The notes under the pieces: model-generated | What the model saw: only the letters and a program-made list of their open reading frames with translations | Databases searched by the model: none | What the model was told of the DNA's origin: nothing | DNA from: Acestrorhynchus altus | Lineage: Eukaryota > Chordata > Actinopteri > Characiformes > Acestrorhynchidae | Direction of reading: 5' to 3' | NCBI GenBank assembly: GCA_034509495.1 | Contig: CM067508.1 | Coordinates: 26,491,886-26,555,885 of the forward strand | Length of the DNA stretch: 64,000 nt | Position numbers and translations under genes: made by a program | Shown here: one piece after another, positions 34,880 to 46,784 of the stretch | How positions within the stretch are numbered: the stretch's first letter is position 1 | Layout: every line of letters starts with the position of its first letter

Positions 34880-35185
34880 AATACTATTGTTTAAAGACGG
34901 GCTATAACAGGAATGTTGCTGATCTAATCATGAATGGCCACAGCAAGTGTAGTGGTTTGGCGTAGGGGCTTGTTTGCGGTATTGTTCAAAGGCAGGCTAT
35001 AACAGCACTGTTGCTGATCGGACACTCCCTTCTGATATACGTCCGTTTTATTACTCCGAGGGACTTGCTCCTACATTTTTCACTCACCCTTACACCTGTG
35101 TAATGTGTCAACCTGATTAGTTTGTAGTATTGTTTAAAGACAGGTTATAAAAGTAAGGTTGCTGATCAAATCATAAACGGCCAGA
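34880..35185 (+). repeat. Three spaced copies of a 'GGCTATAACAG...TTGCTGATC' unit
   Basis: 'attgtttaaagacgggctat' at ~34884, 'attgttcaaaggcaggctat' at ~34980 and 'attgtttaaagacaggttat' at ~35128, each followed by 'aacag..a.tgttgctgatc' or a close variant. Spacers differ in length (about 96 and 149 bases). Copies 1 and 3 also share 'aatcat-aa-ggcca'. Confidence 0.7.
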
Positions 35186-35771
35186 CCAACTTTAGATGAG
35201 GAGAGATGCCTACCTCATGGAGTTTGCACTGCTGTGGGTGTTTAGGGTATGTAGGTTTGGGCCCTCTTTATAACCACAGTTGTTATCTGCAGAACGTTGC
35301 TGTCACCCTGTATTTTTTTTTAATTTATCCTAAAATTTAATTTTAAGGAATTGCAATGTCACCTTGTTTGTAGTATCACAATATGTCACACTTTATTGAC
35401 TCATATCCCCTGATTTGTGGTGTATAACATATCATTAGGTTCTCGCCAATTCACGGCTCTACTTTTTAACAGCATTTGCTGTGTGAGAAATGGAAAGCTT
35501 AGAAAGCGCCAAGAAAAAATTCAATTCATGCTCATAAACATACAGTACATTAGTGACACACTACACAATGAGCTTTTTTTTCTACACTGCAACAAATCTA
35601 CCTCCTGCCACTCACAATAAAAGCATGGCATTTGCTTTATAAAGCAAAGGCCTCTGAGTGAATTAAAACAGGTGAGAATACGGGCGCTGGAGTGTTTTTC
35701 CTGGATAAATAGATTTCAGACAATAACAAGCCCTCTATGAAGCCCATTGGACTGGAGGCTTATAGTATTGT
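35186..35771. other. Intronic sequence with no recognised feature
   Basis: Apparently unique. Confidence 0.4.

Positions 35772-35825
<54 letters not shown>
35772..35825. repeat. (GT)n microsatellite
   Basis: About 27 GT units. Confidence 0.98.
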
Positions 35826-35826
<1 letters not shown>

Positions 35827-36744
35827 TGTAGTGTGAAGGGCCTCAGGTCAAAGTGTGATGCATTGTACAGTAGAATGCGCTCCCAGCGCACAAAGTCTCT
35901 TGCGCTCTCTCTCTTTTCCCCTATCGCTCTCACACAGACAGATCAGTGCAAGTCTGAGGCAGGTCGAGGGTCCTTCATTGGGAGTGTCAAGCCCCTCCAG
36001 TTGCTCCACTGTCACATCAGAGTTTCCTTGTGCTTGTGCAGAGAAAACTCTCTATACCCACTCCAGCCTCTGCCTCAAAAAGCCAGACAACTAACCTGAG
36101 CCTTGGCTGAGAAGTAATAAGAAACCCCTACTCCAGGCTATGGCCATTAGGAGAAAAGATGAGAGAAACTCTCCCAGACTCTAACCCTGCTGGCCAAGCG
36201 AACAGAGGAGCCAGACAGGAAAACAAACAGCTTCTCATCATCAAGCAAGATAATATGGAGTCCCTATAAAAGTCTGTCAAGTGTCAAGAAACGAAAGGTC
36301 CAGAAATGGTTCTTGCCTAAAGTTGATGATGTACTTCAAACATTGCTATATAGGACGTCTTTTTGGCCTGAACGACATGGTGGAGTTAGTATGGTGCTCT
36401 CTGCTCAGAACTGCTAATCACTGCATTTATTTATTTTTCTCTCCTACCTAAGACCTCCACTGACTATTGGTCCTCATGGTCATCCATTGCACTGCATGTG
36501 CTGAATGTCGGCGACACATCAGTGTATGATCTGTAGTAACTTAACATAAGACCTTTACTCTATGTGGAGCTTTAAAGATCCCTCCCATGAATGGTTTTTA
36601 ACAAACCAAAGATGTATCTTCTATGGCAGAGTTGCAACCTGTTCAATAAAGAGCAAATGCAATATGGAGACCGGAGCCATGTGAGAAAAGTCTAGATTCA
36701 AAGTCACAATTGCAACAAACAAATATGAACACAATATATGAACA
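35826..36744. other. Intronic sequence with no recognised feature
   Basis: 35860-36100 is GC-richer than its neighbours and non-repetitive, but I see no motif that defines it. Confidence 0.4.
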
Positions 36745-37412
36745 AATCTACATAAGGAACCCACAGCAATTTTCAAAGAACGAAGGTTATGAAAGTCTAC
36801 TGCAACACAGTATCAAAAAATAACCCTTTAGATTCACCTGGATTTCTGCATTGATTACTAATAAAATGTGGTTAAGTAAAGACAAATATAATCTAACTAA
36901 AGTAATAACACAAAGTGTACTATTCATGTCCTTAAGCACATAGAGTAAATACTCACAGTGCAGGCTAGAAAAAATAAGTGAATGCCAGTGCTAATCAATT
37001 CTCCAAGGTAATTGGCAAATGGGGTCCTCACATTTGTAAAGACACACAGAGCCTGGATTTTGTCAAATATGCTCTTCTAAAGAAAGACTGATTAGTGTTA
37101 ACAACTTTTTAGAAGTCCTCAGAAGACGTGTGACAAATGCACGAAGATGGAAAAGCACTGCTAATGACTTGGCTGTACATCAATCCTCGGTTAGACAAAC
37201 TGTGTACAAACGGATATAATTCAAGACGGTTAATTCTTCCTCTAAGAGTGGGTGTTCTATCAAATTCAGTCCAAGAGCAAAACTGAACTTGTGAAAGAGA
37301 TTAGAAACACCCTTAGAGGTTCCATAATATTGGAGGTTCCTGTCATGGAGGTATTTCTTGGTACCAGTGAGACAATTGTGAAACTATTTTACACATATTC
37401 ACAACCTTAAAC

Positions 37413-37795
37413 AAATCAGCCATAACATTAGCACCACAAGTCTAATTGAGTAGGATCCTTTGTGCCACCACAACAGATCTGGCCATTTGAGGCACAGACT
37501 TCACATGTCTTTAAAAGTCATCCTGTGGTATGTGGCGCTAACACATTGGCAACTAAAGTCCTAGGGTTAGGGTTAGGTTAGGGTTAAGTGGGTTAAGGTG
37601 GGACTTTCATGGAGCCCATCAATGAGCCTTGAGCACCCATGACCCTGTTGACCCTGGTTATTACTGTACATTTGTTTTACTTTGAACAACTTGAAAAACT
37701 GACTGTTTACTTGCTGCCTAATAATCCCACCCCTTGACAAATACCAGTATAGATGAAGATAATCAATGTTTAAAACTTCACCGGATGATCTGTGG
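37413..37795 (+). mobile_element. Internally deleted Tc1 family A element nested in family C
   Basis: Begins 'aaatcagccataacattagc' with 'ccatttgaggcacagacttc' and 'catcctgtggtatgtggcgc'. After the telomere-like tract it continues with 'catcaatgagccttgagcac', 'ccatgaccctgttgaccctg', 'gtttacttgctgcctaataa' and 'tcccaccccttgacaa', which are the other end of the family. The outer right terminal repeat is eroded. Confidence 0.75.
37562..37603 (+). repeat. Telomere-like (TTAGGG)-type short array
   Basis: 'TAGGGTTAGGGTTAGGTTAG' followed by 'GGTTAAGTGGGTTAAGG' gives about seven perfect or variant TTAGGG units at the deletion junction inside the nested transposon. Confidence 0.85.
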
Positions 37796-38330
37796 ATATT
37801 TGGATGAAAAATGTCACTGAACACAGACACCAAAATCTCCTTCCATCTATGAAGCATGTTGTATGGAGCACCATGGTTTAGGGCTGCTTTGCTGGCTCAG
37901 GGCTTGGACAGCTTGGAATCAATGAAGGAACAATATATTCAAAAGTGTGTCAACAGATTGTAGAGGAGAATGTAAGGGCAGCAGTCCATGAGTTCAAGAT
38001 GAAGAGATGTTGGACAGAAATGGCAAGACAATGATCCAAAGCACACGAAATTAACTGACGAACGGTTGGAAAAGTATTTAATTTTTGTTTTGGAATGACT
38101 ATGTCAGAGTACTGACCATAACACTCCACTGAAATGATATGACAAGCCCTAAAATGACTTGTGCACAAAAACATCTCAAACGTCTTAATTTTCTGAAACA
38201 TATTTACAGGGACAAAGAATCAGGACTGAGATGGAGTCTGTCTTAGAATAGTGTCCTTTTATAATACTGTACGAACTATACACAATAAAGATAATAAAAA
38301 TAATACAAACTGGACCTCAGAAACACTAAA

Positions 38331-39019
38331 CACTAGGCTGTCCCTGTTTACTAAGACATCAGGCATACTTCTGAGATGTCTTTATAGTTAGTAATGAGTG
38401 CATAGGACAGATGGTCTTCATAAAAAGTGTCTCTGAGTTATCATCGGCACTCTTTAATTGGGAGTTTATGGCAGACAATGCCAGTAATGAGAGCAATGAA
38501 TGTTAGGAACAAATGAGTCATTAGAGGCACTTTAGGCTGGTAGACAGGGATAAAATTAGATTAGATTAGCCTTTTCTCATCCTTCTCGAAGAACAGTGCT
38601 TGTCTTTCATTGCCCTGCTGCTATGAAAGATTACTGCCCTGGCATAACTAACAACTGTCATTTAGTGTTTAGTGCTGACTCATAAGAACATGAAAAGCTT
38701 AGCTCAACCAAAGCCCACCTCTGTGCTCTGTAGACTACCTGAGGTCACATAAGTTTACTAAACTTGATGTAAGGGTCAGTGAAGTTAACAAGATTATCAT
38801 TACAGGAAGCACTGCAAGAAACCTCTGTTCAGGTCAGGCTTTTTTTTTTAACAAGGCTAGCAGAAACACTTTTGAAGCGTGAAAAGTGCTGATATATGAA
38901 CAGGTCATAAGCTGTGTACAGTGAATTCGGGAGCTTGCTCTATTTCACACTTAGAAGTGATGATGACTAAGGGATTTTTTTTTTTCATAGGTCACTGAAA
39001 TTATGCATTTCTTGTTTGT
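38331..39019. other. Intronic sequence with no recognised feature
   Basis: Apparently unique. Confidence 0.4.
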
Positions 39020-39120
39020 AACTAACTGGTAGTGTTTGTAGACACCCCTTGAAATGAATGCATTCAGCTACTGTACGTTTCACCGCTTGCTAAGCACCAC
39101 TTCACTTCCATGCATGCCCA
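39020..39120 (+). mobile_element. Tc1 family B end fragment
   Basis: 'gtgtttgtagacaccccttg', 'aaatgaatgcattcagctac' matches the family B left end; similarity fades by about 39100. Confidence 0.6.
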
Positions 39121-39394
39121 GCTATTTTAAGGTGTCTTGAGAGGCTAGGTAAGATGTGTTGAAACAATTTGATACAGCAAGGTCTCAAGATATCTTATGA
39201 TTAAGGACACTGTCTCTGTCTTGAGACATGAAAGTTAATGTTGTACGACATGGAAATAATAAACAGTAAGACAGGGAATAAATTCATATTATCTTAAGAC
39301 ACAGAGATTGTATGTTTTAAGATGGTTCAGTCGAGATCAGCTAACAATGTCACAACTATTATATCATATTGTATCATAATAGTCAGTCTCATCT

Positions 39395-39483
39395 GGTCCT
39401 TCCTGAATAGGGTCATGGTTGATCCATTGAATCATTGGGCACAAGCAGGACACCCTGAACAGGGTGTCAGTCTATCGCGGGGT

Positions 39484-39562
<79 letters not shown>

Positions 39563-39670
39563 CACTTCTTCTGCAGAGCTTTATCAAGAGATACACAGAG
39601 TATGGGATGCTAACACACAGTACTTGGACACAAGCACGACTCTAACCCACAACCCCAGGCACCTGGAGCT
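39395..39670 (+). mobile_element. Fish retroposon copy with an internal (AC)n expansion
   Basis: 'cttcctgaatagggtcatgg' and 'gaacagggtgtcagtctatc' match the 5' half of the 27383-27725 retroposon. The natural 'tcacacacacac' segment has expanded to an (AC)n tract at 39487-39560, followed by 'ctgcacttcttctgcagagc' and 'actctaacccacaacccc'. Confidence 0.65.
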
Positions 39671-40224
39671 GTGTGACACACGCCCTACATGTATATTGTA
39701 CTATATTATATGTTATATAAATACTATATTTTATTACATAAAAGTTCTCCAAAAAACAGCAGCAAATGTTCCCACAGTAACATTAAAGGAACATTCTAAA
39801 AACATTACATGACCTTGCTAAAAGGTCCAGTGGCTTTACATGGAAATAGAATAGGACTGTGTTTCTCACTGCCAACATATGAAGAAAAGAATTTCCTTGA
39901 CAAGTTCCCTTGCAAAAATGTCAAAAACACGAGGATTGTTTGTATGAACATGTGTTTTTGGCTGATGTCATCTTCCACTTCCCAAGCTGCATTAAAATAC
40001 CCGAGAACGCATTTACCAAGAACAGCTAAAGTTTGGGGATGTGTTCTTGCTTCATGTCCAAAAAATGGTAATAAATAGCAGCGATAGTTTATTGTTATGT
40101 GGTGAGCTTTGTATACCCTCCTGTGGTAGCCTTAGCTACGCTGTTAGACAGCACATCTCAATAGTCCCCTTGAGTTCTAGCAAGCTTGTTCTTAGTAACT
40201 TGTCAAGAATGTTCTTCCCCAAAA
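39671..40224. other. Intronic sequence with no recognised feature
   Basis: AT-rich; no repeat signature found. Confidence 0.4.
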
Positions 40225-40700
40225 CACATATCCATTCTAGGCATGAACCTGGTGGAAGTCCCACCATTAAGCTGTGGAGCTGTGGAACTGTGAAATAATG
40301 TGCTCTATCCAGGACTTTTGGGAAGAGCTGCAGAGTTTGAAATGAGGTGGGCGGTGATCATCCAACATTCTGACCTCACTAACACTCTTGAGGCAGAATG
40401 CAATCAAATCTTCATTCCACAGTGTTCCTCAACCCTGGTCCTGGAGACATCTCTGCCCTGCACATTTTAGCTTTAACACACCTCCAAGCAACTGTGAAGG
40501 GCTGGTTAAGGAACTGATTAGTTGAATCAGGTGTATTGGGAGCAGAGAAAGCTCAAAAATGTGCAGGGTATGAGTGCCTTCAGCACTAGAGATTAGAAAC
40601 AGCAGAGTAGAGACAGGGTCAACTCTTAATAATACCATCAATTTCAGAAGACGTAATGAATGAGCAAGTGTCCCAATACTTTGTCCATACCATGTGTTTC
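40225..40700 (+). mobile_element. Tc1 family B element with a nested palindromic MITE
   Basis: The host element shows 'attctaggcatgaacctgg', 'tgtggagctgtggaactgtg', 'gcggtgatcatccaacattc' and 'tgacctcactaacactcttg', then 'gaatgcaatcaaatcttcat'. It is broken at ~40424 and resumes at ~40601 with 'agcagagtagagacagggtc' and ends 'agcaagtgtcccaatacttt'. Confidence 0.75.
40425..40600. mobile_element. Palindromic MITE nested in Tc1 family B
   Basis: The left end 'ttcctcaaccctggtcctgg', 'ctgccctgcacattttagc' is mirrored by the right end 'aaaatgtgcagggtatgagt' and 'cttcagcactagagattaga' in inverse orientation, giving ~55-bp imperfect terminal inverted repeats around a ~65-bp centre. A degraded relative lies at 45845-46045. 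Confidence 0.75.
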
Positions 40701-43379
40701 AGCTAGATTTAGATACCGCAGAGAAGTGCTACAGTATTTGTGAAAGAACATCCTGAGACTCACACCTTACTGCTTCTTTTTTTGAGTGCCGTTCAGCTGT
40801 TAGTTTGAATGACTGTATAATACATAAACAGTGAATAGTTCAAAATAAAAGCCCAATTTATTCAAAAGTGAACAAAACCTTCTAAAAAAAAGAGAGAGAG
40901 ACAAAGAAAAAGCAGCGATGACTAATGCAGAACAGGAACAGGAAGATGTTTTGGTAAACAATTTAGACATAGGAATTGCAAAATAAGCCACAGAGGGATT
41001 TGCATATATGAGGAATATGTTCGGCAAATAACCTGTGGTGGTGTGTATTCTTCACAGAATGCAAAAGCTCATCAATCCTACCAACTATAAACATAAATGC
41101 ACATTAATGCACACTAATGCCTACTCATTATGCTTGTGTAATTTCTCTTGCAGATTTAATGTGTGGTTGTATAATATTATTCAGAATGTTTCCCTTCTTG
41201 ATTTGCCTCTTATGCCATATTAGGCATGTTTCTGCTTTAACGCACTTTGTGTAATTGCTATTAAAACATATTTGAAAACCATGAGGCTGGATTTGTGTGA
41301 AACTGAACTCGTCTAAGGCTTGATTATCAATATAATATGAGCCCATTTTAAGCCCTTTTGTGTCACTTTCATCAGACATCCTGCAGTTCTTCTGCACGGT
41401 CTTTGACTATATTTTACCCAGCAGCCACATGGCGCTCCTGAATGAAACAGCATTCGTTGCTCACTGACTGAAATACTGAAAGCAGCCATACTTACTCATG
41501 AATAGCATATGGCACAGCTGAGACTCTAACCTCAGCAAGGAGACCATGCTCTGGCTACTAACAATAAAAAAGACAACAGCAGATATTCCCATGATGAAAT
41601 AAATTATGTGAGAATGTTAAAGGGCAGGGAAAGCAGACAGTGGATTTCAAAGTAGCACTCCATCTTTTGACTGGGTAATGAAAGCCTGCTGAATAAGGAG
41701 ACCCTTCAAAGCCAAAGCATAGAGGAGCTCCAGCTCTTGTCATAAAGCACCAGGCCTGAAGGACACAAGAAGATGCTGAATAATCTCCTCAAGTGGTAAC
41801 ACAGAGTTGATGGTTCAGACATCATCTATGGTGACATAAGAATGTGTGGCCATGAAGCTTATGGGCTGTCATTAAAATGAATAAAAGATCAAAGAGGGTC
41901 TGGGAAATCCTTTTTCCAGCACCCACTGCCATTTGCTCTCTTTTAAGATTGAAGGGCTACCATCATCAGTCACCGCATTACAAATAACGAGAGCAGTTGA
42001 GTCCAAATTCACTAAGAAATCAGTAAACAGACATGACTCAGTGCAACTCTATCAACCTTCATTTCTGTCTTTTCTCAGCAACAAGCTTCAGACCTCGACT
42101 TACAAGATCATTTGGATAGACAAAAATGTATGGATCAAAAACACTGGACTAAAGTTATTGAGGGTTGATAGGGTCAATCAGTACCTTAACTGGCCACAGT
42201 ACATTAACTGGCCACCAGCTCTGCTGTTATACCTATTTTCTCCATTATTAACTTGCTGCCTAAGTAATGTGGTTGCGTTTAACATAGACTATATACAGAA
42301 AAACAAAAGCATATATCTTTAACAGAGTGATAAAAAAACACATAGAAAACATTGTATTTGCAGTAGGATTTCTGGTGACAGATTTCAACCAATACAGTTA
42401 CCTCAACCCCAGGCAATTTCAATGATGTCAGCAGAATGCAGGTAAAGCACAGTCCACTTCTGATTCCTATATGTGCTGTGCTGTAGTCATATCTTGTTGG
42501 AATTTGCAATGATGGGGAATATTTTCATTTGCAGTTTGGAATCGTTTTAAAACAAAGAAGATGTTCACTGGATAAGTTCACTGGACAATGAGAATTTCCT
42601 GCCATTTTTGCCAGCTGGTAGACCCATATGACCTTCCACTTTGTATACCTGCAAATTTAGCTACCTCCTTCACACTATGGTCTTTGGCTCAAATGCAATC
42701 AGTCCTTTTAGCCAATCATTAACATCTGCTGTGTGATCCATTTTCCACATATTGAATGAGGCATTCACTGCAGTGTGCCACCTCTTCCCAATCTTTGAGT
42801 CCCATCACACACTCAACAGGTATTTATAGTCGGATCAGGTTTGTGTAATGCCATCTGTTGGAGCTTGAAGTTACTACAATTTTAAACACACAAGAAGACA
42901 TACTTTGTCTGGTGAGATTACGTTCATATCAGATTGGGTTTTGCTCTGGCTGGGTGGCCATACAATGAACTGAGATATCCACTGTTTAAGACAGTGCTTG
43001 TCCTCAGTCACGTCTGAAGGCCTTTATATTTAATTTAATAAAAGGAGTCCAAACAAACCAAGAAGATGCCAACAAACTAACATACTTAGCAATAACACTT
43101 CAACACCTTTCTTAGGGATAGACTGTAAAGCCCAACTCAGGAACTCATTTAGCAGCCGACAAGGTCTTCTGTTCATCAAAACAGCAATTATTTTAAGGTG
43201 TATTAAAGTAGAAAATGGAGTGATGATGTCTTTCTAGACATCACTCCCACAAACCCCCTACGGCAACTTTATTTGAACTGAGCTTGTCCTCAACAGATTT
43301 AGACAACCTTTCTTGTCGCCATTCTTCAGAGCCTGGCTCACACACTCATTTGGCTAACCAGCAGCGTCTCAACAAGTGC
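40701..43379. other. Intronic sequence with no recognised feature
   Basis: 2.7 kb of mostly unique sequence. The 129-codon open frame at 41933 has no domain or splice support. Confidence 0.45.
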
Positions 43380-43560
43380 ATCCAATCAATGTGTCTCACC
43401 AACGGTTGCCCGGAATTTACTCGGGCCGTGACGTGGAGCTGTAGCCATCATTGTTAATGTCATTAGCATTTTGATGGAGCAAGATTCCCGCTGTCACTGC
43501 AGGGGAGAGCCGCAGCTTGGATTAGCTGTCACTCTCCCAGAGTGACAGGAACGATAAGCA
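43380..43560. promoter_or_regulatory. Candidate conserved non-coding (regulatory) block
   Basis: Non-repetitive and more GC-balanced than its surroundings. It holds TAAT/ATTA homeodomain-type cores ('cattgttaatgtcattagca') and a perfect 10-bp inverted repeat with a 3-base loop at 43526-43548 (CTGTCACTCT / AGAGTGACAG). No coding pattern on either strand. Regulatory function is inference only. Confidence 0.3.
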
Positions 43561-44189
43561 GGATCAGTACTCTTGCACACACACTTGGATGGAACGGACT
43601 CGTGTGGAAACGAGGTGGCGGTTATCGTGAGGTGCCAGCGGGTGGATGGGCACCCGCATACCCCCCGCAGCAAAGCAGCACAAGCCTCTGGCCTCCCACT
43701 CTCATCGGCCCACAGCCCACAGCTTGAAAAAGAGAGAGCAAGGTCTAGGCAGGAGCAGGGGACAGAGAGATAATGGAGGGAGGACATATAGGCCTGGCAT
43801 TATCCTAATAATATTATCGCTCAGGGACTCCGCTACACTGCCCATGGTTGGAATTATCACTGTGTAGAGACTCATTTCCCTGTCAGCTGCTGCACATATT
43901 TGTTTTCCGAGGAAGAGGAATGTTGGGCAGTGGTGCAGAGGGCATGGCATGAAAAAGAAATACTTTGCAAAAAGGTCAGGAGAAAAACAAAGGCTGCTTG
44001 ATGGCCCCTGGTTGGGTGCTTTGCACAAGCAGTGCAGATTTGAGTAGATTACAATGATTTGAGGTGGCATTTGAGTGTTCCTTAAAGGAACAGTGAAGAA
44101 GTACACTGAATCTGACCAGAGATCTGGTGACCTGGTAAAATTAGAGATGGGCACTCGAGATAGCAACTTGAGTCAAACTTAGGTCATAC
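43561..44189. other. GC-richer intronic sequence, no element recognised
   Basis: Overlapping open frames at 43542-44166 show no domain, no repeat codon structure and no splice context. 43620-43700 is C-rich. Confidence 0.4.
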
Positions 44190-44700
44190 ACAAACCCCTC
44201 AGTGTCATTGCTGGCCTGAGGATAGTTCACCGACCACAAATATCCAGCCAACAGCTTCCGGAGGGCAGCGTCCTATGAGTACTGATGAAGAAATAGATGA
44301 TTCTCATTCAAACTTTGCAGAAACAGACGAGCTTCTGAATATCTATAAGATGGACCCTCAAAGGTAGGAGTGTCTAATAAGTGTGGTGAGGGGACGCTGT
44401 TGTTTCTGATCCACTTGTATCAGCACAACACACACTAACACACTAACACCACCACATCATTGCCACTGCAGTGCTAAAAATGACCCACCACTAACATAAC
44501 ACCTGCTCTCTGGTGGTTCTGCAAGGTCCTAACCACTGAAGAACTACTGAAGAGGCTACAAAGTATGCAGAGAAACAAATTGACTACAGTTTGTGTTTAT
44601 AGAACTACAAAGTGCTTCTGTATGGTAAGCGGTGCTGATACGTGATGTACTGAGAGGAAAGACTCAAAGGGGCAGGACATAATGTTATGCTTGATCATGT
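44190..44700 (+). mobile_element. MITE (family E), left arm missing
   Basis: Colinear with 61905-62425: 'acccctcagtgtcattgctg', 'gaggatagttcaccgaccac', 'aatatccagccaacagcttc', 'ctgatccacttgtatcagca', 'ccactgcagtgctaaaaatg', 'gcagagaaacaaattgacta', ending 'cataatgttatgcttgatca', a Tc1-style terminal repeat. Confidence 0.75.
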
Positions 44701-45844
44701 ATAACAACATATCCATTGTTGCACTGGAAGTTTGACAGAAAAATGAAACAAACTCTTGAAAGTGGGCATGAGGAAATGAGATGGCTATGAGGTCGAAAAT
44801 GAGAAGATAGTTGAAGAAGACAACATGGTCAGCTGATTTATGTTCTTATGCCACATTCTGACCCTGCCATCTACATGGTACAGCATTCATCTGACCAACA
44901 GCTCTCTTACATTCATACTACTCCTCTGGTTGACCACATAACCAGCATAACCTCTTATGTATGTTTTTGTCAGAATCCATGATATTCCTGTTAAAGAAAG
45001 ATGGCTAGTTGGTCAATCTTTTGCAAACAGCAGAGAGATCTGAGATGGTCTTCTACCACTGCAGGAACCTTATCAAAGAAATTTTCCCCACCCAAAGTAG
45101 CTATTTAAAGACTGAAGGGCATGCTATCAAACTCAGTATCAGAAGAAGAAATCAGGCGATGGCATGGCACAGTTGTCTTATGCCTACACTGCCATTAATC
45201 ATCTAATAAGGAGCCTGAGTTCAATCTTAAAATTGATAGAATCTGAGTCAGCTTTTCTTGTCTGCCTTCCTCATAAAAACAGGATTATGGCCCGGTAAAA
45301 AGTTAATTATTGTGACAATTCCCCAAACGTATCTAATGATTTCTGCAGAACAGCAGACAGGGTTATTCTGAGTGTAAAAAAGTTGGCGAAGGAAAGTGAA
45401 GATGATTTCTGTCTGGATGAGATCATCATGATGCAACTCTGTGACAGGTTGTGTAATGAAGAAAAATGAAGTGGTGGAGCAGGAGAGCTAATGGAAGAAA
45501 TTGACATAAAGTCAGTGTCCCGTTCTTCACCTCAAATAAAAAGCATCTAAATGCGGAAGGCTACAAAGTAATGCTGCAATGACTGGTGAGTTTTTCTACA
45601 CTGATTATACAGTAGAATGTTTATCCATAGAATTTTTCTTCAAACGGTAGTTCTGCTACCCCTAACTGTGGTTCTGCTTTTGCATCACATCTGTAGACTT
45701 GCAGGCTTTTGATGAGCAAGACTTTTAGACTGTCGGGCCACTCTAGGGTGATGATGCGCACAGATTCACAGCTGTAGAGTAGTGCAACTATTCAATTGCC
45801 TGCTTGTCGAGAAACATGAGAACATAAATTCAGAACCCATCAAC
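44701..45844. other. Intronic sequence with no recognised feature
   Basis: Apparently unique. Confidence 0.4.
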
Positions 45845-46190
45845 ACCACAGCTGTCCAAGGACATGGGGAGTGTGGGGTCAATCCTGGGCTTGGAGTATC
45901 TCTGCCTTTTTTGTTTTCCTGCTGTAACACATCCAGTTGTTCTCAGCAAGGGTTTTTAGTTAGTCCATTAGTTGGATTAGGTATGTTGGAATTACAGGAC
46001 ACTCTACATGGGCAATGGTACTTCAAGACTGGGATTGAAAACTACAGCTATAGAAGAATACATCACAGTCCAAACCCTATTGCTATTACAGCTGAATGCT
46101 ATCAAATCCCTATGCCCATCTTCCTGCAATCCTTCCTGGAAGAGCAGAGGCTGTTACTACAGCAGTAGAGCAGGTGTCTACAAGCCAGTA
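45845..46190 (+). mobile_element. Degraded palindromic MITE joined to a Tc1 family B end
   Basis: 45845-46045 resembles the palindromic MITE ('tcaatcctgggcttggagta', 'cttcaagactgggattgaaa' as opposed ends). 46045-46190 continues with 'acagctgaatgctatcaaat' and 'tcctggaagagcagaggctg' and 'ttactacagcagtagagcag', the right side of family B. This looks like a second MITE-in-B nesting. Confidence 0.55.
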
Positions 46191-46784
46191 GACATTTAGT
46201 TTACATTTCTGTCTGAATGCAGGGCAAACCTTTGTCAAACCATCCAAACACATCTAGGTGGTCAAAACTGAGAGACTGAAGAGCTAAACTCTGTAAAATA
46301 CAAATCAATCAAGCAAATGATTTCTGATGATTTTTTTTTAACTATTGATCCTCTTAGAAGGTTTGCTACACCACTATCACCAGTATGCAAATAAGGAGAG
46401 GGGAGAGTTGTAGAGTAAGTACTAGAAGTCCCTGCTGTTCCAGGAAAGCAGATCACCCCGTGTAAAAGCAGTAGGGGAGCTGGCTACAACACCCTTAAAG
46501 AAAGAGTGCTTTGATGCAATATAAACCAGGGAGCATCTCTGCATGTGTAAGGCTCAAACAGCAGTGGGCTGGGTTTCAGTCTGGCTTGAGGGCAGACAGG
46601 ATTTATGAATGAAAATGTGCTCGATTAAAAATACTGAGTACAAAGATATACTCATCACCATCACACACATCACACAAATGGAATTTGACATTAAAAGGGT
46701 TTCATTCAAAGCTATTCTGGAGCATTTCTATTGGTCCATCTTGACAAAAAGTGAAAAACAGGGCTCAGAGGGACTCAGTAATCT
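46191..46784. other. Intronic sequence with no recognised feature
   Basis: Apparently unique. Confidence 0.4.

Larger units (their letters stand above)
36745..38330 (+). pseudogene. Tc1 family C transposon relic, split by a nested element
   Basis: The left part (36745-37412) has the family C end, 'agattcacctggatttctgc' and 'cacagtgcaggctagaaaaa'. It continues with transposase-region blocks 'ctggctgtacatcaatcctc'-like sequence and 'ggttagacaaactgtgtaca'. This corresponds to the DNA-binding N-terminal region. A different element occupies 37413-37795. The right part resumes with 'gagcaccatggtttagggct', 'gctttgctggctcagggctt', 'ggacagcttggaatcaatga' (around the second catalytic residue) and 'caagacaatgatccaaagca' (encodes a QDNDPKH-like third-motif segment). 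The middle of the transposase is deleted and frames are broken. Confidence 0.7.

Noticed and set aside
43702..44166. 154-codon open frame on the minus strand, and overlapping plus-strand frames
   Set aside because: Opposing frames are open over the same GC-richer block and none resembles a protein; base composition explains the lack of stops.
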